Part shown: positions 1-7,307 of the stretch, piece by piece
How the letters are laid out: each line of letters opens with the position of its first letter
Numbering within the stretch: the stretch's first letter is position 1
DNA from: a bacterium
GTDB taxonomy: Bacteria; CAIWAD01
Reading direction: 5' to 3'
Assembly: GCA_030429345.1 (NCBI GenBank)
Contig: JAUIFJ010000048.1
Coordinates: 1-21,472, forward strand
DNA: 21,472 nt
Position numbers and translations under genes: made by a program
Notes under the pieces: model-generated
Seen by the model: the letters and a program-made list of their open reading frames with translations, nothing else
The model's database searches: none
Told to the model about the DNA's origin: nothing

Positions 1-1229
1 AGGCGGTGCGCGAACTGATAGTTGGCGTAGCGGTCCTCAGTGGTCAGGATGTGCTCGACAGCCGCGCCGTTCGACCCGCCATCGATGCCCAGACCGGCGA
101 AGGCGAAGTGGTCGTCGAGGATCGCGATCAGCGCCGCCTGGTAGGTGTATGGCAGACGCTCGTTGTGAATGCGCAGGACAGGAATCAGCCGCCCCTTCTC
201 GTCCTCTTCCCAGACCGTCAGCTCCGAGGGGTCGTTGGTGTAGCCCAGGTCCCCGCCCAGCCAGAAGGTGCCGCCGGGGCGCTCCTGCAAGTCCAGCCGG
301 TAGGTCAGCCGGTCCCACGCCTCGTCCACGCTCTGGATGGCCACGAACTCCTCGCCCTCGATGCGTACGCAGCGGTACCGGCCCTCAAGCTTGCGTTCGC
401 AGCCTTGGTACTGCTTGTGGTTGAAGGCTGCGTAGCTGGGAGCCCCGTGCTCCCCTGCCACCTCGTGCTGGTATCCCGGGCTGTCTTCCCCGCCGTAGCG
501 CCGAATCGCCATCTCCCGGTCTGCCTTCGTCCAGGTAGGGACGATCCAGCTGGGCCACTTGTAGACCTTGGATCCCGAGCCGTCCTGGGTCAGCCGGTAG
601 TACTGGGTGTTCCTGAGGCCATTGGGATTCGTATACACCCTGAGCTGGGCCCCCGGATTCAGCACCCGGAACACCGCCTTCCACGCCGCCTCCGGGTACA
701 TCGCGGCCTCGTCGACAATGACCCGCGCGCAATGCAGAGATCGAACGGCCGCACCCGCGGACCCGGCAGGCCTGAAATACTGAATCACCCCCGACTTCCA
801 CTTGATCTGGTAGTAGGGCTTGCGCGTAATGAGCTGCCGGCCCGACCGGGGATCCACCGCCACCTGGGCGTTCAGGAAGTCGGAGCCAAAAATCTGGTCC
901 TCCACCTCCTCGATGATCTTGTTCAGATGCCCTTCGTTGGGCGTGGTGACCAGGGTCTTGCTGTTCCTGCCTGTCACACCTTCGTGGCAGACAAGGACCG
1001 TGATGTCCACGGTCTTGCCCACCGCGCGCCCGTCCTGGTGCACGATCTGCGGGTGATTGTCCCGCACATCCTCCTGCTGGTGCGGCCAGAGAATGAGCGG
1101 CGTGTTCGGCTCCGGGGCGTCCAGCGAGCGCATGAAGGCCGCGGCGAACTTCACCGGATCCAGCAGAATCTCCGCCAGCGCGAGATCATCCTGCGAAAGC
1201 GGCAACTCGGCCCCTGTTCGTTTTGTCAC
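1..1229 (-). CDS. terL: Phage terminase large subunit (TerL), 3' end cut by window edge
   Basis: This is the ATPase-nuclease motor that packages DNA into the prohead. The visible 409 residues contain a Walker A-like loop (GRAVGKT, about residues 67-73), a Walker B segment (VIVDEA, about 170-175), a YTNPNG coupling-type motif near 199-204, and the start of the RNase H-like nuclease domain with acidic residues at about D327 (GGDLGY) and D383 (GIDGG). The rest of the nuclease domain lies outside the window. I chose the GTG at 1229: no ATG fits, a TGA lies upstream in frame, and AGG sits seven bases ahead. The gene diverges from the recombinase at 1352. The family call rests on motif order and length; the exact TerL subfamily is not clear. 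Confidence 0.86.
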   Translation of the reverse strand, partial: MTKRTGAELPLSQDDLALAEILLDPVKFAAAFMRSLDAPEPNTPLILWPHQQEDVRDNHPQIVHQDGRAVGKTVDITVLVCHEGVTGRNSKTLVTTPNEGHLNKIIEEVEDQIFGSDFLNAQVAVDPRSGRQLITRKPYYQIKWKSGVIQYFRPAGSAGAAVRSLHCARVIVDEAAMYPEAAWKAVFRVLNPGAQLRVYTNPNGLRNTQYYRLTQDGSGSKVYKWPSWIVPTWTKADREMAIRRYGGEDSPGYQHEVAGEHGAPSYAAFNHKQYQGCERKLEGRYRCVRIEGEEFVAIQSVDEAWDRLTYRLDLQERPGGTFWLGGDLGYTNDPSELTVWEEDEKGRLIPVLRIHNERLPYTYQAALIAILDDHFAFAGLGIDGGSNGAAVEHILTTEDRYANYQFAHR

Positions 1230-1351
1230 ACGGAAACCTGCTTTTTGTGTTGCATCGCGTCCGGAAATGTGGCATTGTCACACGCGCAGAAGGACCCGGG
1301 CGCACGGGGAGCTTGTGCGCCGGGCCATCTGAACCACAAGGAGAAGTCTGC
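1223..1351. promoter_or_regulatory. Divergent TerL/recombinase regulatory interval with repeats
   Basis: This interval separates two divergent genes. TTGTCACACG occurs twice in the same orientation, at 1223-1232 (overlapping the terL start codon) and 1275-1284. The offset is 52 bp, close to five helical turns. An imperfect inverted repeat spans 1295-1324: GCGCAC at 1300-1305 and GTGCGC at 1315-1320, extended by CCCG/CGGG with one bulged base, around a 9-bp centre. It could be an operator, a leader hairpin or the recombinase crossover site. AAGGAG at 1338-1343 is the recombinase ribosome binding site. No clear -35/-10 pair was found. Confidence 0.4.
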
Positions 1352-2227
1352 ATGCACAGCAAAATCCAGTCTTTCAGCACCCACCTGAAGGCCCGCCGGT
1401 TGGCCACCGGCACCCAGGACACGTACGTCCGGGAACTTTCCCGCTTCGAAGCCTTCTGTACCCAGGCGGGGACTCCCCTGCTGAGCGCGGGACGCTCGCA
1501 GGTAGAACAGTACATGGCCCGAAACGATTTGGCCAGCTCTACGACCTCGCGTCGGCTGGTCATCCTGCGCGCCTTCTACTCCTGGCTGGACCACCCGCTG
1601 GCACGGGCGCTGAAGGACCTGCGGGCCCCGCGGACCGTGCGCAAGATCCCCCAGTTCCTGACCGAGGGAGAGGAGCGGCGGCTGCGCCAGGTGCTGAAAG
1701 GTCGGACGGACCAGCGATTCAGGGACCGGGACCGGGCCCTCCTGTGCCTGATGCTCGACACGGGTTTGAGGGTCGCGGAGGCCGTCGGGCTTTCGGTGGG
1801 AGATGTCGACCTGGTGGACAAAAGGGTTCGACTGCAGACCAAGGGGGGGAAGCTGCGGTCCAAGTTCCTTCCGGCCGAGACGCGGGAGCTGCTACTGCCG
1901 CTTGTCGATCAGCGGGAAGACCAGGAACCACTTTTCGAGGGCTGCGAAGGCACCCGGCTATCCGATCGCCAGGTCAGGCGCATCGTCGTCCACTGGACGC
2001 GGCTGGCGGGGATTCAGAAGCACGTCCACCCCCATACCCTGCGGCACACCTTTGCCACCAGCCTGCTGAACAGGACCCAGAACCTGCGGCTGGTCCAGAA
2101 AGCCATGGATCACGAATCCCCGTCGACCACCGCCATCTACGCCCACGTGGTGGACACGGAACTGCAGGCCGCGCTGGAGGGCCGGGCCGGCGAATTCGAA
2201 TGCAACACAAGCGAAATGGAAGGATAA
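1352..2227 (+). CDS. Tyrosine recombinase/integrase of XerC-like size
   Basis: This is a site-specific recombinase that cuts and joins DNA through a covalent 3'-phosphotyrosine link. It has 291 residues, near the length of XerC/XerD and shorter than many phage integrases. Residues 1-85 form the SAM-like core-binding domain (YVRELSRFEAF, then LRAFYSWL). The catalytic set is complete: R140 (TGLRVAEA), K164 (TKGGK), H228 and R231 (HTLRH), H254 (MDHES) and Y263 (IYAHV). The ATG at 1352 has AAGGAG eight bases ahead; longer in-frame starts upstream lack such a site. It heads a plus-strand unit with two small genes and faces away from terL. It may integrate the element, resolve dimers, or mobilise only the cargo; the sequence does not decide. 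Confidence 0.9.
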   Translation: MHSKIQSFSTHLKARRLATGTQDTYVRELSRFEAFCTQAGTPLLSAGRSQVEQYMARNDLASSTTSRRLVILRAFYSWLDHPLARALKDLRAPRTVRKIPQFLTEGEERRLRQVLKGRTDQRFRDRDRALLCLMLDTGLRVAEAVGLSVGDVDLVDKRVRLQTKGGKLRSKFLPAETRELLLPLVDQREDQEPLFEGCEGTRLSDRQVRRIVVHWTRLAGIQKHVHPHTLRHTFATSLLNRTQNLRLVQKAMDHESPSTTAIYAHVVDTELQAALEGRAGEFECNTSEMEG

Positions 2228-2231
2228 ACCG

Positions 2232-2570
2232 ATGATGAATCTCACTCGCACCTACTGCCGGCAGTCCGGCCCCCAGGTGGCCACAGAGTCTGCTGCCCCC
2301 GTTACCGATCAGGTGGAGGTCGTCGTCCGGGACGGGAACCTGGTGCTCGGCACCTTCGCCTTCCAGTGGCGGGATCACCGGCCCCAGGGGCTGGCAATCA
2401 CCCCGGAGCTCCATCTGCCGGACGGCGCCTGGCGCTCGCTCTTCACCCTGTCACACGATCTGGTTGAGCAGCTTGAGCGGCTGGCAGGCCAGCAGATCGA
2501 CCCCACCCACCTGACCCAGGTGCTGGATCGCCTGGGCTTCCAGGACCTGACGGACCAGGAGGCCGCATGA
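2232..2570 (+). CDS. Small uncharacterised protein downstream of recombinase
   Basis: I do not recognise this 112-residue protein. It has no membrane segment or zinc motif. The middle (about 28-75) alternates short strands with charged and aromatic residues (VEVVVRDGNLVLGTFAFQW), and the C-terminal part is amphipathic helix (LSHDLVEQLERLAGQQ). It begins four bases after the recombinase stop, with AAGGA seven bases before the first of two adjacent ATG codons (2232 or 2235). Its ATGA overlap with the next gene suggests translational coupling. The coding strand is well supported by spacing and by the shared terminator at 2889, so a role alongside the recombinase is possible but unproven. Confidence 0.75.
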   Translation: MMNLTRTYCRQSGPQVATESAAPVTDQVEVVVRDGNLVLGTFAFQWRDHRPQGLAITPELHLPDGAWRSLFTLSHDLVEQLERLAGQQIDPTHLTQVLDRLGFQDLTDQEAA

Positions 2571-2866
2571 ACAGCAGGACCCACCGGCTGGCCGCCGGCT
2601 ACGCCCACGAGGACCTCTGTGCCTTCCTGCACCACTTTTCTCACCCGCTGGACCTGAAAGTCACTGGCGATCAGGCAGGGCGGTTCAAACTCCGCTACTG
2701 CCTGCAGGTCCGGCTGGCCAATGGCACGATGGCCACAATCCCCGTGGCCGAAAGCTTCTACTCCCTGCGCCGCGGGTGGTGCTACGCCCTGCCACCCGGC
2801 ACCCCGGCCGACCCGGCAGGCGCAGCAGCCACGGCCAGGGGGCTGAGCAACAGGTTCCGCAGCTGA
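2567..2866 (+). CDS. Small uncharacterised protein, last gene of recombinase unit
   Basis: This 99-residue protein of unknown function starts inside the stop codon of the gene before it (ATGA at 2567-2570), with AGGAGG four bases upstream. It reads as a compact beta-rich domain (FKLRYCLQVRLANGTMATIPVAESFYSLRRGWCYALPPG, split here as one conserved-looking core at about residues 42-82) followed by an Ala/Gly/Pro-rich tail. No catalytic motif was seen. The transcription unit ends at the hairpin at 2889-2913. Together with the gene at 2232 it may belong to the recombinase cassette. Confidence 0.72.
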   Translation: MNSRTHRLAAGYAHEDLCAFLHHFSHPLDLKVTGDQAGRFKLRYCLQVRLANGTMATIPVAESFYSLRRGWCYALPPGTPADPAGAAATARGLSNRFRS

Positions 2867-2888
2867 CAGCCACTCAATTCCGCACCCA

Positions 2889-2913
2889 AAAGGCCCCGGT
2901 CTCCGGGGCTTTT
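2889..2913 (+). terminator. Rho-independent terminator of the recombinase unit
   Basis: GCCCCGG (2893-2899) pairs with CCGGGGC (2903-2909) around a TCT loop. The stem is extended by a G-T pair and three A-T pairs, then TTTT. It lies 23 bases after the stop at 2866. This is a textbook intrinsic terminator for plus-strand transcription, and the A-run on the other side could let it work in both directions. Confidence 0.9.
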
Positions 2914-2940
2914 CTGTCACACAAATTTTAAATTATATGC

Positions 2941-2969
2941 TTGACTTCTACTGTTATATTGCATATACT
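2941..2969 (+). promoter_or_regulatory. Consensus-like sigma-70 promoter of the toxin-antitoxin pair
   Basis: TTGACT at 2941-2946 and TATACT at 2964-2969 are separated by exactly 17 bases in an AT-rich stretch unlike the flanking genes. Transcription should begin near 2975-2977, at the first ATG of the toxin gene (2976), so the message may have little or no leader. Confidence 0.82.
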
Positions 2970-2975
2970 TTAGGC

Positions 2976-3344
2976 ATGAGAAAGATGATCACCCTCGGAT
3001 TCCAGCGCTGGGCGCGGAAGCAGAAAATCCAGACCAAGCAACTGCTGAAAGCGGTTGAAGACCTGAAGGCCGGTCTGGCCGACGCCAAGTCACTGGGTCA
3101 CCACCTCTGGCGCATCCGGGTCGCGAAGGGAAACCGGGGCTCAAGCGCCGGATACCGCACGTACCTGACGTGGGTGGAAGAGCAGCACGTGATCTTCATT
3201 ACCGGAATCCGGAAGACCGATCAAGACAACCTGAGCAAAGGCGATCTGGAGACCGTGAAACACTTCAGTCAGGAGTTCGCCCAGCTGTCAGAACAAGAAC
3301 TGCAGACCCTGATCGACAATGGACAACTGATCCTCATTGAGTAA
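2976..3344 (+). CDS. RelE/HigB-type toxin of a type II toxin-antitoxin system
   Basis: This is a predicted ribosome-dependent mRNA interferase of the RelE/ParE superfamily (the RelE-like family with a QRWARKQK...LLKAV start). It has 122 residues. The core signature is visible: LWRIRVAKGNRG (about 44-55), the GYRTYLTW strand (59-66) and FITGIRKTDQDNL (74-86), where related toxins read F.F.K..R.N. The toxin gene comes first and the HTH antitoxin second, as in higBA. I chose 2976, just after the -10 box; ATG 2985 is an alternative and would leave a leader of only about nine bases. As an addiction module it would stabilise an extrachromosomal or integrated element. Confidence 0.85.
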   Translation: MRKMITLGFQRWARKQKIQTKQLLKAVEDLKAGLADAKSLGHHLWRIRVAKGNRGSSAGYRTYLTWVEEQHVIFITGIRKTDQDNLSKGDLETVKHFSQEFAQLSEQELQTLIDNGQLILIE

Positions 3345-3370
3345 CACAAAACTCTGAATCACAGGTACAG

Positions 3371-3697
3371 ATGAACAAGCGAATGAAAGAGGAGCTGCGT
3401 GAAATGGCCCTTGCCCTCTTCAGCGTGGGCAGCGCGACCAGCATCACAGCCCGCGACCTCAACCGAATCGGCCTGAAAATCGAGCCCCCGGTCATCACGC
3501 CCAAGCAGGTGATCGCCCTGCGGGAGAAACTGGGCCTCAGCCAGGATGTGTTCGCCCAGGTCCTGGGCGTGGGAAAAATGACGGTCTCCAAGTGGGAACG
3601 CGGAACCTACCCGCCTTCCGCCACGGCGGCCGTGCTGCTCAAGACTATCGAGCGTGATCCCTCGATCATCAAGTACAGGCTGGGGCTGGAAGACTAG
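3371..3697 (+). CDS. HigA/NadS-type HTH antitoxin
   Basis: This is the antitoxin partner of the toxin ending at 3344: 108 residues with a C-terminal Xre-type HTH at about 44-95. The recognisable features are VITPKQVIALREKLGLSQ, then FAQVLGVGKMTVSKWERG and a PP.A...LL..IE tail, typical of antitoxins paired with this RelE-like family. The N-terminal 40 residues probably bind and neutralise the toxin. The gap to the toxin is 26 bases, and the two are likely cotranscribed from the promoter at 2941. Such antitoxins usually bind their own promoter, here the AT-rich 2920-2975 stretch. The ATG at 3371 has a weak AGGT ahead; ATG 3383 is possible. Confidence 0.87.
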   Translation: MNKRMKEELREMALALFSVGSATSITARDLNRIGLKIEPPVITPKQVIALREKLGLSQDVFAQVLGVGKMTVSKWERGTYPPSATAAVLLKTIERDPSIIKYRLGLED

Positions 3698-3899
3698 GCT
3701 GGGACTGATTTGCGTTCAAGTGGCCGGCCTTGGGGGTTCCGGCCTATATCACTTCGCTGGAGTGCCATTCGGCAGTGGGCGCTGGCAGTGCGGCTCTATG
3801 GCGACTACAGCGACTGGGCATTCAGCGGCAAGGCTCAGACACACGGGAATTCGGTCAAGCTTCCTTCAGGACACAAGATGGCCAATTCAGAAAGAGCAA
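3698..3899. other. Non-coding junction between toxin-antitoxin pair and AT-rich block
   Basis: I see no supported gene here. GGCCGG (3722-3727) and CCGGCC (3739-3744) can form a short hairpin with an 11-base loop but no T-tract, so it is at best a weak terminator between converging transcripts. Base composition shifts from GC-rich to AT-rich at about 3900, marking the left edge of the cargo block. Confidence 0.5.
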
Positions 3900-4808
3900 T
3901 CAATATCCAGATGCACGACCTAACATGAGAAGCGTGGTTGCAGTTAAATGCATTGTGTATTCTGCCATAAACTCAGGAATAACTCTCACTTGAGAACCTT
4001 GGCCATGACCCGCAAGCTTGTTTCGAGTCGTAGGTATACCTGATTCTAGAATTGATTGCAACGCATTGAGCTGATTATGAAGAAACTTGGGTATAAGGCC
4101 ATTTTTTAAACATACTTCAATGAGCTTTTTTGCAGAATCATTTTCACCGAATTTCCAGCCTCTTCTTTCAGCTATTACTTTAAGCATTGTTTCTAGACTC
4201 TTATTGGCTTCAACCAAACATGATTCATATCTACCATGACGATAGCTCTTATGTGCTTCTAAAAACTCCTGATTTACAGTTGAAAATGTAGAACTCCGCA
4301 ATAACACAAGTAGTGGTATTACCGCCTCTGAATGAATGAACTCAGAGTCAATTCGGATAATTTCACCCGATTCAAATTGGTATCCGATACCAGATTCTTT
4401 GAATCTTGCATTTAACTCCTCCAAAGCGTCGTCCATGCTTAGGGATCTGTTGAAGTAAAAGCTATTATCCCTGATTTGATTATCCGCATATCGAAACAGT
4501 ATCTCTACTGCATCTAGAACTCTCTCTGGATCTGCTTCATTGAGTATAAACTCACTAAGTGATTCGAAACCTTCTTCGCGGCCTCCTGTCAAGCTGAATT
4601 GTCCATACTCCCTACTTAGCGCCTGTTCAATTTCATGAAAGACCGATCTAGCATAATTCGTAATCTTATTATCCTGCGAATAGATTTCCCCTATCAAGTG
4701 TATTATCTGGATTCTTAGAGTTTTAGGAATACAATCGTACTCATACACGTCAGGGAACTCACCCCTTTCGCGCTTTCTACGCTTGGAGAACAAATCAATT
4801 ATCGCCAT
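3900..4808 (-). CDS. Abortive-infection protein, STM4504/CBY_0614-like, HEPN-type C-terminus
   Basis: This 302-residue protein matches my recollection of the STM4504/CBY_0614 family: N-terminal MAIIDLFSKRRKRERGE with a following VY.YD.IP..LR.QI segment. The C-terminal Abi domain starts at about residue 175. In that domain a helical EFLEAHKSYRHGRYESCL segment precedes RNKLAGHGQG at about 262-271, where R262 and H268 form an R-x5-H motif as in HEPN ribonucleases. The likely role is an RNase-type abortive-infection effector acting on host or phage RNA in the cytoplasm (inference). It is the last gene of an AT-rich minus-strand block, 82 bases after the YfbU gene. Composition and codon choice differ clearly from the GC-rich phage genes, which suggests transfer. 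Confidence 0.8.
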   Translation of the reverse strand: MAIIDLFSKRRKRERGEFPDVYEYDCIPKTLRIQIIHLIGEIYSQDNKITNYARSVFHEIEQALSREYGQFSLTGGREEGFESLSEFILNEADPERVLDAVEILFRYADNQIRDNSFYFNRSLSMDDALEELNARFKESGIGYQFESGEIIRIDSEFIHSEAVIPLLVLLRSSTFSTVNQEFLEAHKSYRHGRYESCLVEANKSLETMLKVIAERRGWKFGENDSAKKLIEVCLKNGLIPKFLHNQLNALQSILESGIPTTRNKLAGHGQGSQVRVIPEFMAEYTMHLTATTLLMLGRASGY

Positions 4809-4890
4809 ATAATTCTCTCCTGCTAGCGCTCAGGACACCTTTTGAACAGTCTGGCCATGTGTTGCCTGCGCAAAACGCAATACCGCAACC

Positions 4891-5445
4891 TTAAGATCTA
4901 TTACTAGGGTGTATTTGCTCCAAAAGGATCGCAGCCAATTGGTCAACACCAAGATCCCTAAAAGCCAATGTGCTTCGAATAGGTTCAAATGCTGACAACA
5001 TCCTACGATAGCCTTCAATTGACGGTCTATGTGAATTCATACTGCGCCCTTTGAACTCATCAAACCGTTCAAGATCATTAATCAAAAACCTAGCAACGCT
5101 CATGTATTCTGTTTCGTGGTTTCCATCAAATCCTGTGAACCTCGGATTATCTCCAAACGGATGCGCCTGCTCTTTCAGAGTCTCCTTTTCAGTGTCGGAT
5201 AACTTATCATATGCAAGTTCTATGAAACTCCACATATCAAGTACGTCAACAACATCCTTGACAATCTCAGGTGTTTCATCGTCAGAAAACTGAATTCCAG
5301 TATACTTCCAAGAAAATGCCCATAACTGGTCCTTGAAGATTGCGGACCTAACAAATTCAGGATCTATTCCTCCTTCTAACCCAAGCTTCTGATATACATC
5401 AGACAACATTAACAGAATGAGTTTTTCACCATTTGAGATCTTCAT
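4891..5445 (-). CDS. YfbU family protein
   Basis: This 184-residue protein follows the YfbU pattern from end to end. It has an N-terminal MKISNGEKLILLML (Escherichia coli YfbU starts similarly with N..RLIL.N), DVLDMW (IDIMEMY in YfbU) at about residue 66, FTGFDGNHETEYMSVARFLIN (split; about 103-122; the F.GFD...E..YL.YVRF core), and the YRRMLSAF (YQRMLNVW) motif near 146-153. The molecular role of YfbU proteins is not settled. Here the gene sits 17 bases after a membrane-protein gene and 82 bases before an Abi gene, all on one strand in an AT-rich block, so a regulatory or sensing part in a defence module is a reasonable inference. Confidence 0.83.
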   Translation of the reverse strand: MKISNGEKLILLMLSDVYQKLGLEGGIDPEFVRSAIFKDQLWAFSWKYTGIQFSDDETPEIVKDVVDVLDMWSFIELAYDKLSDTEKETLKEQAHPFGDNPRFTGFDGNHETEYMSVARFLINDLERFDEFKGRSMNSHRPSIEGYRRMLSAFEPIRSTLAFRDLGVDQLAAILLEQIHPSNRS

Positions 5446-5462
5446 TCTATGCTCCGTTCCGA

Positions 5463-5945
5463 TTAACTCAGCTTTTCATCATAAAGCGTTTTTACAAGCG
5501 GAAGAAAGTCTTCAATTTTATAGTAAATTCTAGATCCGGCACTCTTAAGGAGTGTCGGATCTATCTCTTCTGCAAGCACCGCAATGTCATTCTTTACATC
5601 TTTACATAATCTTTTAGCATGATTACCTAGCTCAGTATCAAAATGCTGACTCTGCTGCATTAATGATCTTGAATACTCTTCAACTTCCTTCGCAATATTT
5701 TGTGTGTTAACAGACTTGATTGATGCCTCATTACTGGACGAACCAACATTGGACACAATGCGTAGGATTCTCAGCGTATCAGAATATATGCTCGAAACCT
5801 CCATCGATTCCCGTTTGTCAACTAACTCATCTCTCACCTTTGTTGCTGCATCTGCACTTTCCTTCGAACGTCTTGCGTGCACTGCGGAAAGAATCGCACT
5901 AAAGATCGACGCAATAGAACCCAGTACTGCAATCCAGCGGTCCAT
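5463..5945 (-). CDS. Membrane-anchored protein with helical cytoplasmic domain, first gene of AT-rich block
   Basis: I do not recognise this family. The 160-residue product has one N-terminal transmembrane helix (about residues 4-24, IAVLGSIASIFSAILSAV) followed by HARRSK, so the long C-terminal part should be cytoplasmic. That part is predicted helical and partly coiled (about 25-140). I chose ATG 5945, which has GCGAGAAA just upstream; the longer form from 6014 adds 23 residues without a good binding site. It lies 17 bases ahead of the YfbU gene, so the two are probably cotranscribed. An inner-membrane sensor or anchor for the module would fit, but this is inference. Confidence 0.7.
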   Translation of the reverse strand: MDRWIAVLGSIASIFSAILSAVHARRSKESADAATKVRDELVDKRESMEVSSIYSDTLRILRIVSNVGSSSNEASIKSVNTQNIAKEVEEYSRSLMQQSQHFDTELGNHAKRLCKDVKNDIAVLAEEIDPTLLKSAGSRIYYKIEDFLPLVKTLYDEKLS

Positions 5946-6384
5946 TAGTTTCTCGCAATTGAAACTTGTTGATGAACGAACCGCAGTAGCGATCAAAATC
6001 GCGTGCTGGTTCAATTTTCTGCGAAACTAGTTCAGAAGATTTAAAAAAGTCAGAATGTTGAACCCAAAATGTTTAGCCAACCCCCTCGTGCGGGAAAACA
6101 CCCCTTTCTGCCGTGGAGACCGCATGCCCACTCGAGCTTTCCCAGCAACCACCCCCCCCTGCCACCTGGGACGCCGGCGCGCGCATCCCAACTGCAGCTG
6201 ATCAGGTGAGCAGCCATGGCCAGCAGCCTTCTCAGTCGCGGAAGCAGAGGCCGAGAATGGGTATTCCCGGACTCGATTAGCTTCAAATTATTGAGTCATG
6301 ATTGGCAATTGCTGTATAAACAGCGTTGCAAAATTATGAAATGACTCGATTTCTCGGACACGATTCCCTGAAAATCAGCGGATC
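5946..6384. other. Intergenic region between AT-rich block and possible terS
   Basis: No convincing gene is seen; a 78-codon minus-strand frame at 6050-6286 has phage-unlike composition and no ribosome site. ACTCGATT occurs twice in direct orientation (about 6272 and 6344), with a TGAGTCAT segment between them. CTGTATAAACAG (about 6313) is palindromic at its ends but too short for a LexA box. The promoter of the minus-strand block probably lies in 5946-6060, but I could not pick a clear one. Composition returns to GC-rich by about 6070. Confidence 0.45.
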
Positions 6385-7050
6385 TCAGTCGAACAGGTCG
6401 TCAAGGTCATCAGGCTCAGCCCGGCGGGGCGCTGGGAACTCCGGGTCTTCTACCTCGACTTCGCCTGCCTCAGGCGCCTGGGCCTGGGCGCCTGTTCCGC
6501 CGGCCAGAGCCTGCAGCTGACTGGCCGACAGGCTGACCCTGACGCGCTCAAGGATGGCTGCGGCCTGCAGGCCAGAAGGTCCTGGCAGGTTACTGTCCCG
6601 ATCGCCCGTCGACCTGGCTTCCTGCTGCTCCTTCGGCGTGGCCCGCAGGTTCCGCAGGTGGCGGTCGACGACGCGGCTCAGGTGCTCCAGGTCCTTGGGC
6701 TCAAGGATCGGGCCGTCGAAGACCAGGCGGACGTAGGCAATGCCGGACAGCAGGACCTGCCGCAGGTCCGCTGACTGGTTCAGTCCGTACTCCACCATGA
6801 TGCGCTCGACGTAGCGTTCCAGCTCGGCCTGCCGGTCCTCCTGCTTGAACACCTTCTGGATCTGGAAGCCGTCGGGCAGGCCGGCTGGCACCGGCCGCTC
6901 CTTCTTCCCCCCGTGATCAGCGCAGGGACGCCCATCAGCGGACGGCCGCTGGCAGGTCCCACCACTGCTCAAGGGTGCGCCGCAGACGCGCCCTGGGGCC
7001 GACAGGGCCCGCCGGCGCGCAGGATTCAATGCCCCATCCTGTCTCTTCAT
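6385..7050 (-). CDS. Zinc-motif protein of the HGG type; candidate small terminase subunit
   Basis: The 221-residue product has an N-terminal CGAPLSSGGTCQRP...GRPCADHGG cluster (about 22-48), like the Cys-rich HGGxSTG-type motif that often occurs in proteins encoded beside phage terminases. A helical middle follows (LERYVERIMVEYGL to about 160, with LEHLSRVVDRHLRNLRATPKEQ), then an acidic Pro/Glu-rich tail ending DDLDDLFD. The middle resembles DNA-binding and oligomerising regions of small terminases. The ATG at 7050 has GAAGGGAG five bases upstream; the GTG at 7056 would sit on top of that site. It reads towards terL, but cargo of about 5 kb separates them. The TerS role is inference from position and style; a different DNA-binding role is possible. 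Confidence 0.6.
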   Translation of the reverse strand: MKRQDGALNPARRRALSAPGRVCGAPLSSGGTCQRPSADGRPCADHGGKKERPVPAGLPDGFQIQKVFKQEDRQAELERYVERIMVEYGLNQSADLRQVLLSGIAYVRLVFDGPILEPKDLEHLSRVVDRHLRNLRATPKEQQEARSTGDRDSNLPGPSGLQAAAILERVRVSLSASQLQALAGGTGAQAQAPEAGEVEVEDPEFPAPRRAEPDDLDDLFD

Positions 7051-7307
7051 CGCCACTCCCTTCGGCGGGCGAACAAGGCGCCGGCGGAACAGGTTCGCGC
7101 GGGCGCCCGCGGGCGGGGCCTTACGCTGTTGATTCCGGCCATTTTGCGTCCTATCAACTCGGGGTCACCTTCAGAATATTGACCAGCCGGGAGCGCCGGG
7201 GTCAACTCCACTGGATATCCGATCACTTTTCTGCATTGGATTTCCCGCCCGAAAAGTGCTTCTGAAAACGCTGCCCTTGACCTGTCGATTTCCGGAACAT
7301 TGAGACC

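Noticed and set aside
6-1388. 460-codon open frame on the plus strand
   Set aside because: It lies antisense to terL, which has all terminase motifs; the product is low-complexity with no domain. GC-rich DNA commonly gives such antisense frames.
6050-6286. 78-codon minus-strand frame between AT-rich block and TerS candidate
   Set aside because: No ribosome site, no domain and odd composition.
6313-6325. LexA/SOS box at CTGTATAAACAG
   Set aside because: Only six bases separate CTG and CAG; the LexA site needs ten.
7098-7111. 14-bp palindrome CGCGGGCGCCCGCG upstream of the TerS candidate
   Set aside because: Perfect, but made only of G and C in a GC-rich stretch, so weak as evidence for an operator.
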